DNA from: Hydractinia symbiolongicarpus
Taxonomy: Eukaryota; Cnidaria; Hydrozoa; Anthoathecata; Hydractiniidae
Assembly: GCF_029227915.1 (NCBI RefSeq)
Contig: NC_079875.1
Span: 41,127,201-41,191,200 of the forward strand
Length of the DNA stretch: 64,000 bases
Direction of reading: 5' to 3'
Positions 25,701 through 37,899 of the stretch are shown piece after piece. Made by a program: the position numbers and the translations under genes. Positions within the stretch are counted from its first letter, which is position 1. Every line of letters starts with the position of its first letter. The notes under the pieces are model-generated. The model was given only the letters and a program-made list of their open reading frames with translations, was not told the origin of the DNA and searched no databases.

Positions 25701-27185
25701 ACTTCTTTTATTCATCGTCTCATCAAAAATGAAAACATTTTTAAAAACTGCAAGTCTCATGCGTTTTAGTGGTGAAAAAATAAATTAAAAAATCGTTCGG
25801 GAAATGAGTTTACTCCCTGGGTACTTTCTTTGTATACTTTTGACCATACGGGCCAAGCCCGGGATTTACGGGAAATCGCGGGTTTTCGTTTTCCGGCGAT
25901 TAAACTTCTTTTATTCAGCGTCTCATCAAAAAGGAAAACATTTTTGAAAACTACAAGTCTTATGCGTTTTAGTGGTGAAAAATAATTTAAAAAATCGTTC
26001 TGGAAGTGAGTTTACTCACAGGGTACTTTCTTTGTATACATTCGACTATACGGGCCAAGCCCGGGATTTACGGGAAATCGCGGGTTTTCGTTTGCCGGCG
26101 ATTAAACCTCTTTCAGTAAGCGTCTCATCAAAAATAAAAACATTTCTGAAAACTACAAGTATCATGCGTTGTAGTGGTGAAAAAATAATTTAAAAAATCG
26201 TTCGGGAAATAAGTTTACTCCCTGGGTACTTTCTTTGTTTACTTTTGACTATACGGGCCGAGTCCGGGATTTACGGGAAGTCGCGGGTTTTCGTGTGCCG
26301 GTGATTAAACTTCTTTTATTCAGCGTCTCATCAAAAATGAAAACATTTTTAAAAACTACAAGTCTCCTGGGCTTTAGTGGTGAAATAATAATTTAAAAAA
26401 TCGTTCGGGAAATGAGTTTACACCCTGGGTACTTTCTTTGTATGCTTTTGACCATACGGGCCGAGTCCGGGATTTTCGGGAAATCGCGGGTTTTCGTTTG
26501 CCGGCGATTAAACCTCTTTTATTAAGCGTCTCATCAAAAATGAAAACATTTTTAACAACTACAAGTCTCATGGGCTTTAGTGGTGAAATATTAATTTAAA
26601 AAATCGTTCGGGAAATGAGTTTACACCCTGGGTACTTTCTTTGTATACTTTTGACTTTACAGGCCGAGTCCGGGATTTACGGGAAATGGCGGGTTTTCGT
26701 TTGCCGGCGATTAAACTTCTTTTATTCATCGTCTCATCAAAAATGAAAACATTTTTAAAAACTACAAGTCTCATGCGCTTTAGTGATGAAAAAATAAATT
26801 AAAAAATCGTTCGGGAAATGAGTTTACTCCCTGGGTACTTTCTTTGTATTCTTTTGACTATACGGGCCAAGCCCGGGATTTACTGGAAATCGCGGGTTTT
26901 CGTTTTCCGGCGATTAAACTTCTTTTATTCAGCGTCTCATCAAAAATGAAAAAATTTTTGAAAACTACAACTCTTATGCGTTTTAGTGGTGAAAAAATAA
27001 TTTAAAAAATCGTTCTGGAAGTGAGTTTACTCACAGGGTACTTTCTTTGTATACATTCGACTATACAGGCCAAGCCCGGGATTTACGGGAAATCGCGGGT
27101 TTTTGTTTGCTGGCGATTAAACCTCTTTCAGTAAGCGTCTCATCAAAAATGAAAACATTTCTGAAAACTACAAGTCTCATGCGTT
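22733..27185 (+). repeat. 2,231-bp (11-monomer) tandem duplication
   Basis: About 22,733-24,955 matches about 24,964-27,185 at 2,231 bp. Landmarks 23,332 / 25,563, 23,741 / 25,972, 24,143 / 26,374 and 24,346 / 26,577 all agree. Shared private variants include ACTTTATTTGTATGC, CATTTTTAAAACTAC, TTTTAGTGACGAAA, AAAACTGCAAGTC, GTGTGCCGGTGATT and TTTGTATTCTTTTGAC. It abuts the preceding 1,826-bp duplication. At the joint (about 24,955-24,975) the tail of one monomer is altered (TTTTAATGG followed by nine A). Confidence 0.9.
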
Positions 27186-29584
27186 GTAGTGGTGAAAAAA
27201 TAATTTAAAACATCGTTCGTGAAATAAGTTTACTTCCTGGGTACTTTCTTTGTATGCTTTTGACTATACGGGCCGAGTCCGGGACTTTCGGGAAATTGCA
27301 GGTTTTTGTTTGCCGGCGATTAAACTTCTTTTATTCTGCGTCTCATCAAAAATGAAAACAATTTTAAAAACTACAAGTCTTATGCGTTTTAGTGATGAAA
27401 AAATAATTTAAAAAATCGTTCTGGAAATGAGTTTACTCACAGGGTACTTTCTTTGTATACATTCGACTAAACGAGCCAAGCCCGGGATTTACGGGAAATC
27501 GCGGGTTTTTGTTTGCCGGCGATTAAACCTCTTTTTATAAGCGTCTCATCAGAAATGAAAACATTTTTAAAAACTACAAGTCTCATGGGCTTTAGTGGTG
27601 AAATAATAATTTAAAAAATCCTTCGGGAAATGAGTTTACACCCTGGGTACTTTCTTTGTATACTTTTGACTTTACAGGCCGAGTCCAGGATTTAAGGGAA
27701 ATCGCGGGTTTTCGTTTACCGGCGATTAAACTTCTTTTATTCAGCGTCTCATCAAAAATGAAAACATTTTTGAAAACTACAAGTCTCATGCGTTTTAGTG
27801 GTGAAAAAATAATTTAAAAAATCGTTCCGGAAATGAGCTTACTCCCTGGGTACTTTCTTTGTATACTTTTGACTGTACGGGCCGAGTCCGGGATTTACGG
27901 GAAGTTGCGGGTTTTCGTTTGCCGGCGATTAAACTTCTTTTATTCAGCGTCTCATCAATAATGAAAACATTTTTAAAAACTACAAGTCTCCTGGGCTTTA
28001 GTGGTGAAATAATAATTTAAAAAATCGTTCGGGAAATGAGTTTACACCCTGGGTACTTTCTTTGTATGCTTTTGACCATAGGGGCCGAGTCCGGGATTTT
28101 CGGGAAATCGCGGGTTTTCGTTTGCCGGCGATTAAACCTCTTTTATTAAGCGTCTCATCAAAAATGAAAACATTTTTAACAACTACAAGTCTCATGGGCT
28201 TTAGTGGTGAAATATTAATTTAAAAAATCGTTCGGGAAATGAGTTTACACCCTGGGTACTTTCTTTGTATACTTTTGACTTTACAGGCCGAGTCCGGGAT
28301 TTACGGGAAATGGCGGGTTTTCGTTTGCCGGCGATTAAACTTCTTTTATTCATCGTCTCATCAAAAATGAAAACATTTTTAAAAACTACAAGTCTCATGC
28401 GCTTTAGTGGTGAAAAAATAAATTAAAAAATCGTTCGGGAAATGAGTTTACTCCCTGGGTACTTTCTTTGTATTCTTTTGACTATACGGGCCAAGCCCGG
28501 GATTTACTGGAAATCGCGGGTTTTCGTTTTCCGGCGATTAAACTTCTTTTATTCAGCGTCTCATCAAAAATGAAAAATTTTTTGAAAACTACAACTCTTA
28601 TGCGTTTTAGTGGTGAAAAAATAATTTAAAAAATCGTTCTGGAAGTGAGTTTACTCACAGGGTACTTTCTTTGTATACATTCGACTATACAGGCCAAGCC
28701 CGGGATTTACGGGAAATCGCGGGTTTTTGTTTGCTGGCGATTAAACCTCTTTCAGTAAGCGTCTCATCAAAAATGAAAACATTTCTGAAAACTACAAGTC
28801 TCATGCGTTGTAGTGGTGAAAAAATAATTTAAAACATCGTTCGTGAAATAAGTTTACTTCCTGGGTACTTTCTTTGTATGCTTTTGACTATACGGGCCGA
28901 GTCCGGGACTTTCGGGAAATTGCAGGTTTTTGTTTGCCGGCGATTAAACTTCTTTTATTCTGCGTCTCATCAAAAATGAAAACAATTTTAAAAACTACAA
29001 GTCTTATGCGTTTTAGTGATGAAAAAATAATTTAAAAAATCGTTCTGGAAATGAGTTTACTCACAGGGTACTTTCTTTGTATACATTCGACTAAACGAGC
29101 CAAGCCCGGGATTTACGGGAAATCGCGGGTTTTTGTTTGCCGGCGATTAAACCTCTTTTTATAAGCGTCTCATCAGAAATGAAAACATTTTTAAAAATTA
29201 CAAGTCTCATGGGCTTTAGTGGTGAAATAATAATTTAAAAAATCCTTCGGGAAATGAGTTTACACCCTGGGTACTTTCTTTGTATACTTTTGACTTTACA
29301 GGCCGAGTCCGGGATTTAAGGGAAATCGCGGGTTTTCGTTTACCGGCGATTAAACTTCTTTTATTCAGCGTCTCATCAAAAATGAAAACATTTTTGAAAA
29401 CTACAAGTCTCATGCGTTTTAGTGGTGAAAAAATAATTTAAAAAATCGTTCCGGAAATGAGCTTACTCCCTGGGTACTTTCTTTGTATACTTTTGACTGT
29501 ACGGGCCGAGTCCGGGATTTACGGGAAGTTGCGGGTTTTCGTTTGCCGGCGATTAAACTTCTTTTATTCAGCGTCTCATCAATA
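26337..29584 (+). repeat. 1,624-bp (8-monomer) tandem duplication
   Basis: About 26,337-27,960 is repeated as about 27,961-29,584. Landmarks 26,374 / 27,998, 26,577 / 28,201 and 27,592 / 29,216 are 1,624 bp apart. Shared markers include GCTTTTGACCATA, TTTGTATTCTTTTGAC, GACTATACAGGCCAAGC, AAAACATCGTTCGTG and CGTTTACCGGCG. The unit overlaps the second copy of the 2,231-bp duplication, so it formed afterwards. Confidence 0.88.
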
Positions 29585-30969
29585 ATGAAAACATTTTTAA
29601 AAACTACAAGTCTCATGGGCTTTAATGGTGAAATAATAATTTAAAAAATCGTTCGGGAAATGAGTTTACACCCTGGGTACTTTCTTTGTATACTTTTGAC
29701 TTTACAGGCCGAGTCCGGGATTTACGGGAAATCGCAGGTTTTCGTTTGCCGGCGATTAAACTTCTTTATTCATCGTCTCATCAAAAATGAAAACATTTTT
29801 AAAAACTACAAGTCTTATGCGTTTTAGTGGTGAAAAAATAATTTAAAAAATCGTTCTGGAAGTGAGTTTACTCACAGGGTACTTTCTTTGTATACATTCG
29901 ACTATACGGGCCAAGCCCGGGATTTACGGGAAATCGCGGGTTTTCGTTTGCCGGCGATTAAACCTCTTTCACTAAGCGTCTCATCAAAAATGAAAACATT
30001 TCTGAAAACTACAAGTCTCATGCGTTGTAGTGGTGAAAAAATAATTTAAAAAATCGTTCGGGAAATAAGTTTACTCCCTGGGTACTTTCTTTGTATACTT
30101 TTGACTATACGGGCCAAGCCCGGGATTTACGGGAAATCGCGGGTTTTCGTTTTCCGGCGATTAAGCTTCTTTTATTCAGCGTCTCATCAAAAATGAAAAC
30201 ATTTTTAAAAACTACAAGTCTCCTGGGCTTTAGTGGTGAAATAATAATTTAAAAAATCGTTCGGGAAATGAGTTTACACCCTGGGTACTTTCTTTGTATG
30301 CTTTAGACTATACGGGCCGAGTCCGGGATTTTCGGGAAATCGCAGGTTTTCGTTTGCCGGCGATTGAACTTCTTTTATTCTGCGTCTCATCAAAAATGAA
30401 AACATTTTTAAAAACTACAAGTCTCCTGGGCTTTAATGGTGAAATAATAATTTAAAAAATCGTTCGGGAAATGAGTTTACACCCTGGGTACTTTCTTTGT
30501 ATGCTTTTGACTATACGGGCCGAGTCCAGGATTTTCGGGAAATCGCGGGTTTTCGTTTGCCGGCGATTAAACCTCTTTTATTAAGCGTCTCATCAAAAAT
30601 GAAAACATTTTTAACAACTACAAGTCTCATGGGCTTTAGTGGTGAAATATTAATTTAAAAAATCGTTCGGGAAATGAGTTTACACCCTGGGTACTCTCTT
30701 TGTATACTTTTGACTTTACAGGCCGAGTCCGGGATTTACGGGAAATGGCGGGTTTTCGTTTGCCGGCGATTAAACTTCTTTTATTCATCGTCTCATCAAA
30801 AATGAAAACATTTTTAAAAACTACAAGTCTCATGCGCTTTAGTGGTGAAAAAATAAATTAAAAAATCGTTCGGGAAATGAGTTTACTCCCTGGGTACTTT
30901 CTTTGTATACTTTTGACTATACGGGCCAAGCCCGGGATTTACTGGAAATCGCGGGTTTTCGTTTTCCGG

Positions 30970-32593
30970 CGATTAAACTTCTTTTATTCAGCGTCTCATC
31001 AAAAATGAAAAATTTTTTGAAAACTACAACTCTTATGCGTTTTAGTGGTGAAAAAATAATTTAAAAAATCGTTCTGGAAGTGAGTTTACTCACAGGGTAC
31101 TTTCTTTGTATACATTCGACTATATAGGCCAAGCCCGGGATTTACGGGAAATCGCGGGTTTTTGTTTGCTGGCGATTAAACCTCTTTCAGTAAGCGTCTC
31201 ATCAAAAATGAAAACATTTCTGAAAACTACAAGTCTCATGCGTTGTAGTGGTGAAAAAATAATTTAAAACATCGTTCGGGAAATAAGTTTACTTCCTGGG
31301 TACTTTCTTTGTATGCTTTTGACTATACGGGCCGAGTCCGGGACTTTCGGGAAATTGCAGGTTTTTGTTTGCCGGCGATTAAACTTCTTTTATTCTGCGT
31401 CTCATCAAAAATGAAAACAATTTTAAAAACTACAAGTCTTATGCGTTTTAGTGATGAAAAAATAATTTAAAAAATCGTTCTGGAAATGAGTTTACTCACA
31501 GGGTACTTTCTTTGTATACATTCGACTAAACGAGCCAAGCCCGGGATTTACGGGAAATCGCGGGTTTTTGTTTGCCGGCGATTAAACCTCTTTTTATAAG
31601 CGTCTCATCAGAAATGAAAACATTTTTAAAAACTACAAGTCTCATGGGCTTTAGTGGTGAAATAATAATTTAAAAAATCGTTCGGGAAATGAGTTTACAC
31701 CCTGGGTACTCTCTTTGTATACTTTTGACTTTACAGGCCGAGTCCGGGATTTACGGGAAATGGCGGGTTTTCGTTTGCCGGCGATTAAACTTCTTTTATT
31801 CAGCGTCTCATCAAAAATGAAAATTTTTTTGAAAACTACAACTCTTATGCGTTTTAGTGGTGAAAAAATAATTTAAAAAATCGTTCTGGAAGTGAGTTTA
31901 CTCACAGGGTACTTTCTTTGTATACATTCGACTATATAGGCCAAGCCCGGGATTTACGGGAAATCGCGGGTTTTTGTTTGCTGGCGATTAAACCTCTTTC
32001 AGTAAGCGTCTCATCAAAAATGAAAACATTTCTGAAAACTACAAGTCTCATGCGTTGTAGTGGTGAAAAAATAATTTAAAACATCGTTCGGGAAATAAGT
32101 TTACTTCCTGGGTACTTTCTTTGTATGCTTTTGACTATACGGGCCGAGTCCGGGACTTTCGGGAAATTGCAGGTTTTTGTTTGCCGGCGATTAAACTTCT
32201 TTTATTCTGCGTCTCATCAAAAATGAAAACAATTTTAAAAACTACAAGTCTTATGCGTTTTAGTGATGAAAAAATAATTTAAGAAATCGTTCTGGAAATG
32301 AGTTTACTCACAGGGTACTTTCTTTGTATACATTCGACTAAACGAGCCAAGCCCGGGATTTACGGGAAATCGCGGGTTTTTGTTTGCCGGCGATTAAACC
32401 TCTTTTTATAAGCGTCTCATCAGAAATGAAAACATTTTTAAAAACTACAAGTCTCATGGGCTTTAGTGGTGAAATAATAATTTAAAAAATCCTTCGGGAA
32501 ATGAGTTTACACCCTGGGTACTTTCTTTGTATACTTTTGACTTTACAGGCCGAGTCCGGGATTTACGGGAAATCGCGGGTTTTCGTTTACCGG
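30970..32593 (+). repeat. 812-bp (4-monomer) tandem duplication
   Basis: About 30,970-31,781 and 31,782-32,593. The private variant TATATAGGCC occurs at 31,121 and 31,933 (812 bp apart). CTACAACTCTTATG, AAAACATCGTTCGGG, GGGACTTTCGGG and CTTTTTATAAGC follow in both. At the joint (about 31,740-31,830) an E-type left half is fused to an F-type right half, marking the crossover monomer. GTACTCTCTT, a further rare variant, lies at 30,691, 31,706 and 32,924. Confidence 0.82.
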
Positions 32594-33049
32594 CGATTAA
32601 ACTTCTTTTATTCAGCGTCTCATCAAAAATGAAAACATTTTTGAAAACTACAAGTCTCATGCGTTTTAGTGGTGAAAAAATAATTTAAAAAATCGTTCCG
32701 GAAATGAGCTTACTCCCTGGGTACTTTCTTTGTATACTTTTGACTGTACGGACCGAGTCCGGGATTTACGGGAAGTTGCGGGTTTTCGTTTGCCGGCGAT
32801 TAAACTTCTTTTATTCAGCGTCTCATCAATAATGAAAACATTTTTAAAAACTACAAGTCTCATGGGCTTTAGTGGTGAAATAATAATTTAAAAAATCGTT
32901 CGGGAAATGAGTTTACACCCTGGGTACTCTCTTTGTATACTTTTGACTTTACAGGCCGAGTCCGGGATTTACGGGAAATCGCAGGTTTTCGTTTGCCGGC
33001 GATTAAACTTCTTTATTCATCGTCTCATCAAAAATGAAAACATTTTTGA

Positions 33050-35000
33050 AAACTACAAGTCTTATGCGTTTTAGTGGTGAAAAAATAATTTAAAAAATCG
33101 TTCTGGAAGTGAGTTTACTCACAGGGTACTTTCTTTGTATACATTCGACTATACGGGCCAAGCCCGGGATTTACGGGAAATCGCGGGTTTTCGTTTGCCG
33201 GCGATTAAACCTCTTTCACTAAGCGTCTCATCAAAAATGAAAACATTTCTGAAAACTACAAGTCTCATGCGTTGTAGTGGTGAGAAAATAATTTAAAAAA
33301 TCGTTCGGGAAATAAGTTTACTCCCTGGGTACTTTCTTTGTATACTTTTGACTATACGGGCCAAGCCCGGGATTTACGGGAAATCGCGGGTTTTCGTTTT
33401 CCGGCGATTAAGCTTCTTTTATTCAGCGTCTCATCAAAAATGAAAACATTTTTGAAAACTACAAGTCTTATGCGTTTTAGTGGTGAAAAAATAATTTAAA
33501 AAATCGTTCTGGAAGTGAGTTTACTCACAGGGTACTTTCTTTGTATACATTCGACTATACGGGCCAAGCCCGGGATTTACGGGAAATCGCGGGTTTTCGT
33601 TTGCCGGCGATTAAACTTCTTTCACTAAGCGTCTCATCAAAAATGAAAACATTTCTGAAAGCTACAAGTCTCATGCGTTGTAGTGGTGAAAAAATAATTT
33701 AAAAAATCGTTCGGGAAATAAGTTTACTCCCTGGGTACTTTCTTTGTATACTTTTGACTATACGGGCCGAGTCCGGGATTTACGGGAAGTCGCGGATTTT
33801 CGTTTGCCGGCGATTAAACTTCTTTTATTCAGCGTCTCATCAAAAATGAAAAATTTTTTGAAAACTACAAGTCTCATGCGTTTTAGTGGTGAAAAAATAA
33901 TTTAAATAATCGTTCGGGAATGAGTTTACACCCTGGGTACTTTCTTTGTATGCTTTCGACTATACGGGCCGAGTCTGCGATTAACGGGAAATCGCAGGTT
34001 TTCGTTTGCCGGCGATTAAACTTCTTTTATTCATCGTCTCATCAAAAATGAAAACATTTTTAAAAACTACAAGTCTCATGCGTTTTAGTGGTGAAAAAAT
34101 AATTTAAAAAATCGTTCCGGAAATGAGCTTACTCCCTGGGTACTTTCTTTGTATACTTTTGACTATACGGGCCGAGTCCGGGATTTACGGGAAGTCGCGG
34201 GTTTTCGTTTGCCGGCGATTAAACTTCTTTTATTCAGCGTCTCATCAAAAATGAAAACATTTTTGAAAACTACAAGTCTCATGCGTTTTAGTGGTGAAAA
34301 AATAATTTAAAAAATCGTTCCGAAAATGAGCTTACTCCCTGGGTACTTTCTTTGTATACTTTTGGCTATACGGGCCAAGCCCGGGATTTACGGGAAATCG
34401 CGGGTTTTCGTTTTCCGGCGATTAAACTTCTTTTATTCAGCGTCTCATCAAAAATAAAAACTTTTTTTAAAACTACAAGTCTTATGCGTTTTAGTGGTGA
34501 AAAAATAATTTAAATAATCGTTCTGGAAGTGAGTTTACTCACAGGGTACTTTCTTTGTATACATTCGACTATACGGGCCAAGCCCGGAATTTACGGGAAA
34601 TCGCGGGTTTTCGTTTGCCGGCGATTAAACCTCTTTCACTAAGCGTCTCATCAAAAATGAAAACATTTCTGAAAACTACAAGTCTCATGCGTTGTAGTGG
34701 TGAAAAAATAATTTAAAAAATCGTTCGGGAAATAAGTTTACTCCCTGGGTACTTTCCTTGTATACTTTTGACTATACGGGCCGAGTCCGGGATTTACGGG
34801 AAGTCGCGGGTTTTCGTTTGCCGGCGATTAAACTTCTTTTATACAGCGTCTCATCAAAAATGAAAAATTTTTTGAAAACTACAAGTCTCATGCGTTTTAG
34901 TGGTGAAAAAATAATTTAAAAAATCGTTCGGGAAATGAGTTTACACCCTGGGTACTTTATTTGTATGCTTTTAACTATACGGGCCGAGTCTGCGATTTAC
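33050..35000 (+). repeat. Dispersed diverged copy of the 19-22 kb HOR block
   Basis: This stretch repeats the order and rare variants of the 1,826-bp unit: GTCTGCGATTAACGGG near 33,971, CGTTCCGAAAATGAG, TTTTGGCTATACGG near 34,363, AAAACTTTTTTTAAAAC near 34,465 and TTTCCTTGTATAC near 34,754. The offset grows from about 13,800 to about 14,000, indicating roughly one extra monomer. It also has its own changes, such as TTTAAATAATCG at two places. It is older than the adjacent pair at 19.1-22.7 kb. Confidence 0.75.
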
Positions 35001-37899
35001 GGGAAATGGCAGGTTTTCGTTTGCCGGCGATTAAACTTCTTTTATTCATCGTCTCATCAAAAATGAAAACATTTTTAAAACTACAAATCTCATGCGTTTT
35101 AGTGGTGAAAAAATAATTTAAAAAATCGTTCCGGAAATGAGCTTACTCCCTGGGTACTTTCTTTGTATACTTTTGACTATACGGGCCGAGTCCGGGATTT
35201 TCGGGAAATTGCAGGTTTTTGTTTGCCGGCGATTAAACTTCTTTTATTCTGCGTCTCATCAAAAATGAAAACAATTTTGAAAACTACAAGTCTTATGCGT
35301 TTTAGTGATGAAAAAATAATTTAAAAAATCGTTCTGGAAATGAGTTTACTCACAGGGTACTTTCTTTGTATACATTCGACTAAACGAGCCAAGCCCGGGA
35401 TTTACGGGAAATCGCGGGTTTTCGTTTGCCGGCGATTAAGCCTCTTTTATTAAGCGTCTTATCAGAAATGAAAACATTTTTAAAAACTACAAGCCTCATG
35501 GGCTTTAGTGGTGAAATAATAATTTAAAAAATCGTTCGGGAAATGAGTTTACACCCTGGGTACTTTCTTTGTATACTTTTGACTTTACAGGCCGAGTCCG
35601 GGATTTACGGGAAATCGCGGGTTTTTGTTTACCGGCGATTAAACTTCTTTTATTCAGCGTCTCATCAAAAATGAAAACATTTTTGAAAACTACAAGTCTC
35701 ATGCGTTTTAGTGGTAAAAAAATAATTTAAAAAATCGTTCCGGAAATGAGCTTACTCCCTGGGTACTTTCTTTGTATACTTTTGACTGTACGGGCCGAGT
35801 CTGGGATTTACGGGAAGTTGCGGGTTTTCGTTTGCCGGCGATTAAACTTCTTTTATTCAGCGTCTCATCAATAATGAAAACATTTTTAAAAACTACAAGT
35901 CTCATGGGCTTTAGTGGTGAAATAATAATTTAAAAAATCGTTCGGGAAATAAGTTTACACCCTGGGTACTTTCTTTGTATACTTTTGACTTTACAGGCCG
36001 AGTCCGGGATTTACGGGAAATCGCAGGTTTTCGTTTGCCGGCGATTAAACTTCTTTTATTCATCGTCTCATCAAAAATGAAAACATTTTTGAAAACTACA
36101 AGTCTTATGCGTTTTAGTGGTGAAAAAATAATTTAAAAAATCGTTCTGGAAGTGAGTTTACTCACAGGGTACTTTCTTTGTATACATTCGACTATACGGG
36201 CCAAGCCCGGGATTTACGGGAAATCGCGGGTTTTCGTTTGCCGGCGATTAATCCTCTTTCACTAAGCGTCTCATCAAAAATAAAAACATTTCTGAAAACT
36301 ACAAGTCTCATGCGTTGTAGTGGTGAAAAAATAATTTAAAAAATCGTTCGGGAAATAAGTTTACTCCCTGGGTACTTTCTTTGTATACTTTTGACTATAC
36401 GGGCCGAGTCCGGGATTTACGGGAAGTCGCGGGTTTTCGTTTGCCGGCGATTAAACTTCTTTTATTCATCGTCTCATTAAAAATGAAAAATTTTTTGAAA
36501 ACTACAAGTCTCATGCGTTTTAGTGGTGAAAAAATAATTTAAAAAATCGTTCGGGAAATGGCTTTACACCCTGGGTACTTTCTTTGTATAATTTTGACTA
36601 TACGGGCCTAGCCCGGGATTTACGGGAAATCGCGGGTTTTCGTTTTCCGGCGATTAAACTTCTTTTATTCAGCGTCTCATCAAAAATGAAAACATTTTTG
36701 AAAACTACAAGTCTTATGCGTTTTAGTGGTGAAAAAATAATTTAAAAAATCGTTTTGGAAGTGAGTTTACTCACAGGGTACTTTCTTTGTATACATTCGA
36801 CTATACGGGCCAAGCCCGGGATTTACGGGAAATCGCGGGTTTTCGTTTGCCGGCGATTAAACTTCTTTCACTAAGCGTCTCATCAAAAATGAAAACATTT
36901 CTGAAAACTACAAGTCTCATGCGTTGTAGTGGTGAAAAAATAATTTAAAAAATCGTTCGGGAAATGAGTTTACACCCTGGATACTTTCTTTGTATGCTTT
37001 TGACTATACGGGCCGAGTCTGCGATTTACGGGAAATCGCAGGTTTTCGTTTGCCGGCGATTAAACTTCTTTTATTCATCGTCTCATCAAAAATGAAAACA
37101 TTTTTAAAAACTACAAGTCTCATGCGTTTTAGTGGTGAAAAAATAATTTAAAAATTCGTTCCGGAAATGAGCTTACTCCCTGGGTACTTTCTTTGTATGC
37201 TTTTGACTATACGGGCCGAGTCTGCGATTAACGGGAAATCGCAGGTTTTCGTTTGCCGGCGATTAAACTTCTTTTATTCATCGTCTAATCAAAAATGAAA
37301 AAATTTTTAAAAACTACAAGTCTCATGCGTTTTAGTGGTGAAAAAATAATTTAAAAATTCGTTCCGAAAATGAGCTTACTCCCTGGGTACTTTCTTTGTA
37401 TACTTTTGACTATACGGGCCGAGTCCGGGATTTACGGGAAGTCGCGGGTTTTCGTTTGCCGGCGATTAAACTTCTTTTATTCAGCGTCTCATCAAAAATG
37501 AAAACATTTTTGAAAACTACAAGTCTCATGCGTTTTAGTGGTGAAAAAATAATTTAAAAAATCGTTCTGGAAGTGAGTTTACTCACAGGGTACTTTCTTT
37601 GTATACATTCGACTATACGGGCCAAGCCCGGGATATACGGTAAATCGCGGGTTTTCGTTTGCCGGCGATTAAACCTCTTTCACTAAGCGTCTCATCAAAA
37701 ATAAAAACATTTCTGAAAACTACAAGTCTCATGCGTTGTAGTGGTGAAAAAATAATTTAAAAAATCGTTCGGGAAATAAGTTTACTCCCTGGGTAGTTTC
37801 TTTGTATACTTTTGATTATACGGGCCGAGTCCAGGATTTACGGGAAGTCGCGGGTTTTCGTTTGCCGGCGATTAAACTTCTTTTATTCAGCGTCTCATA

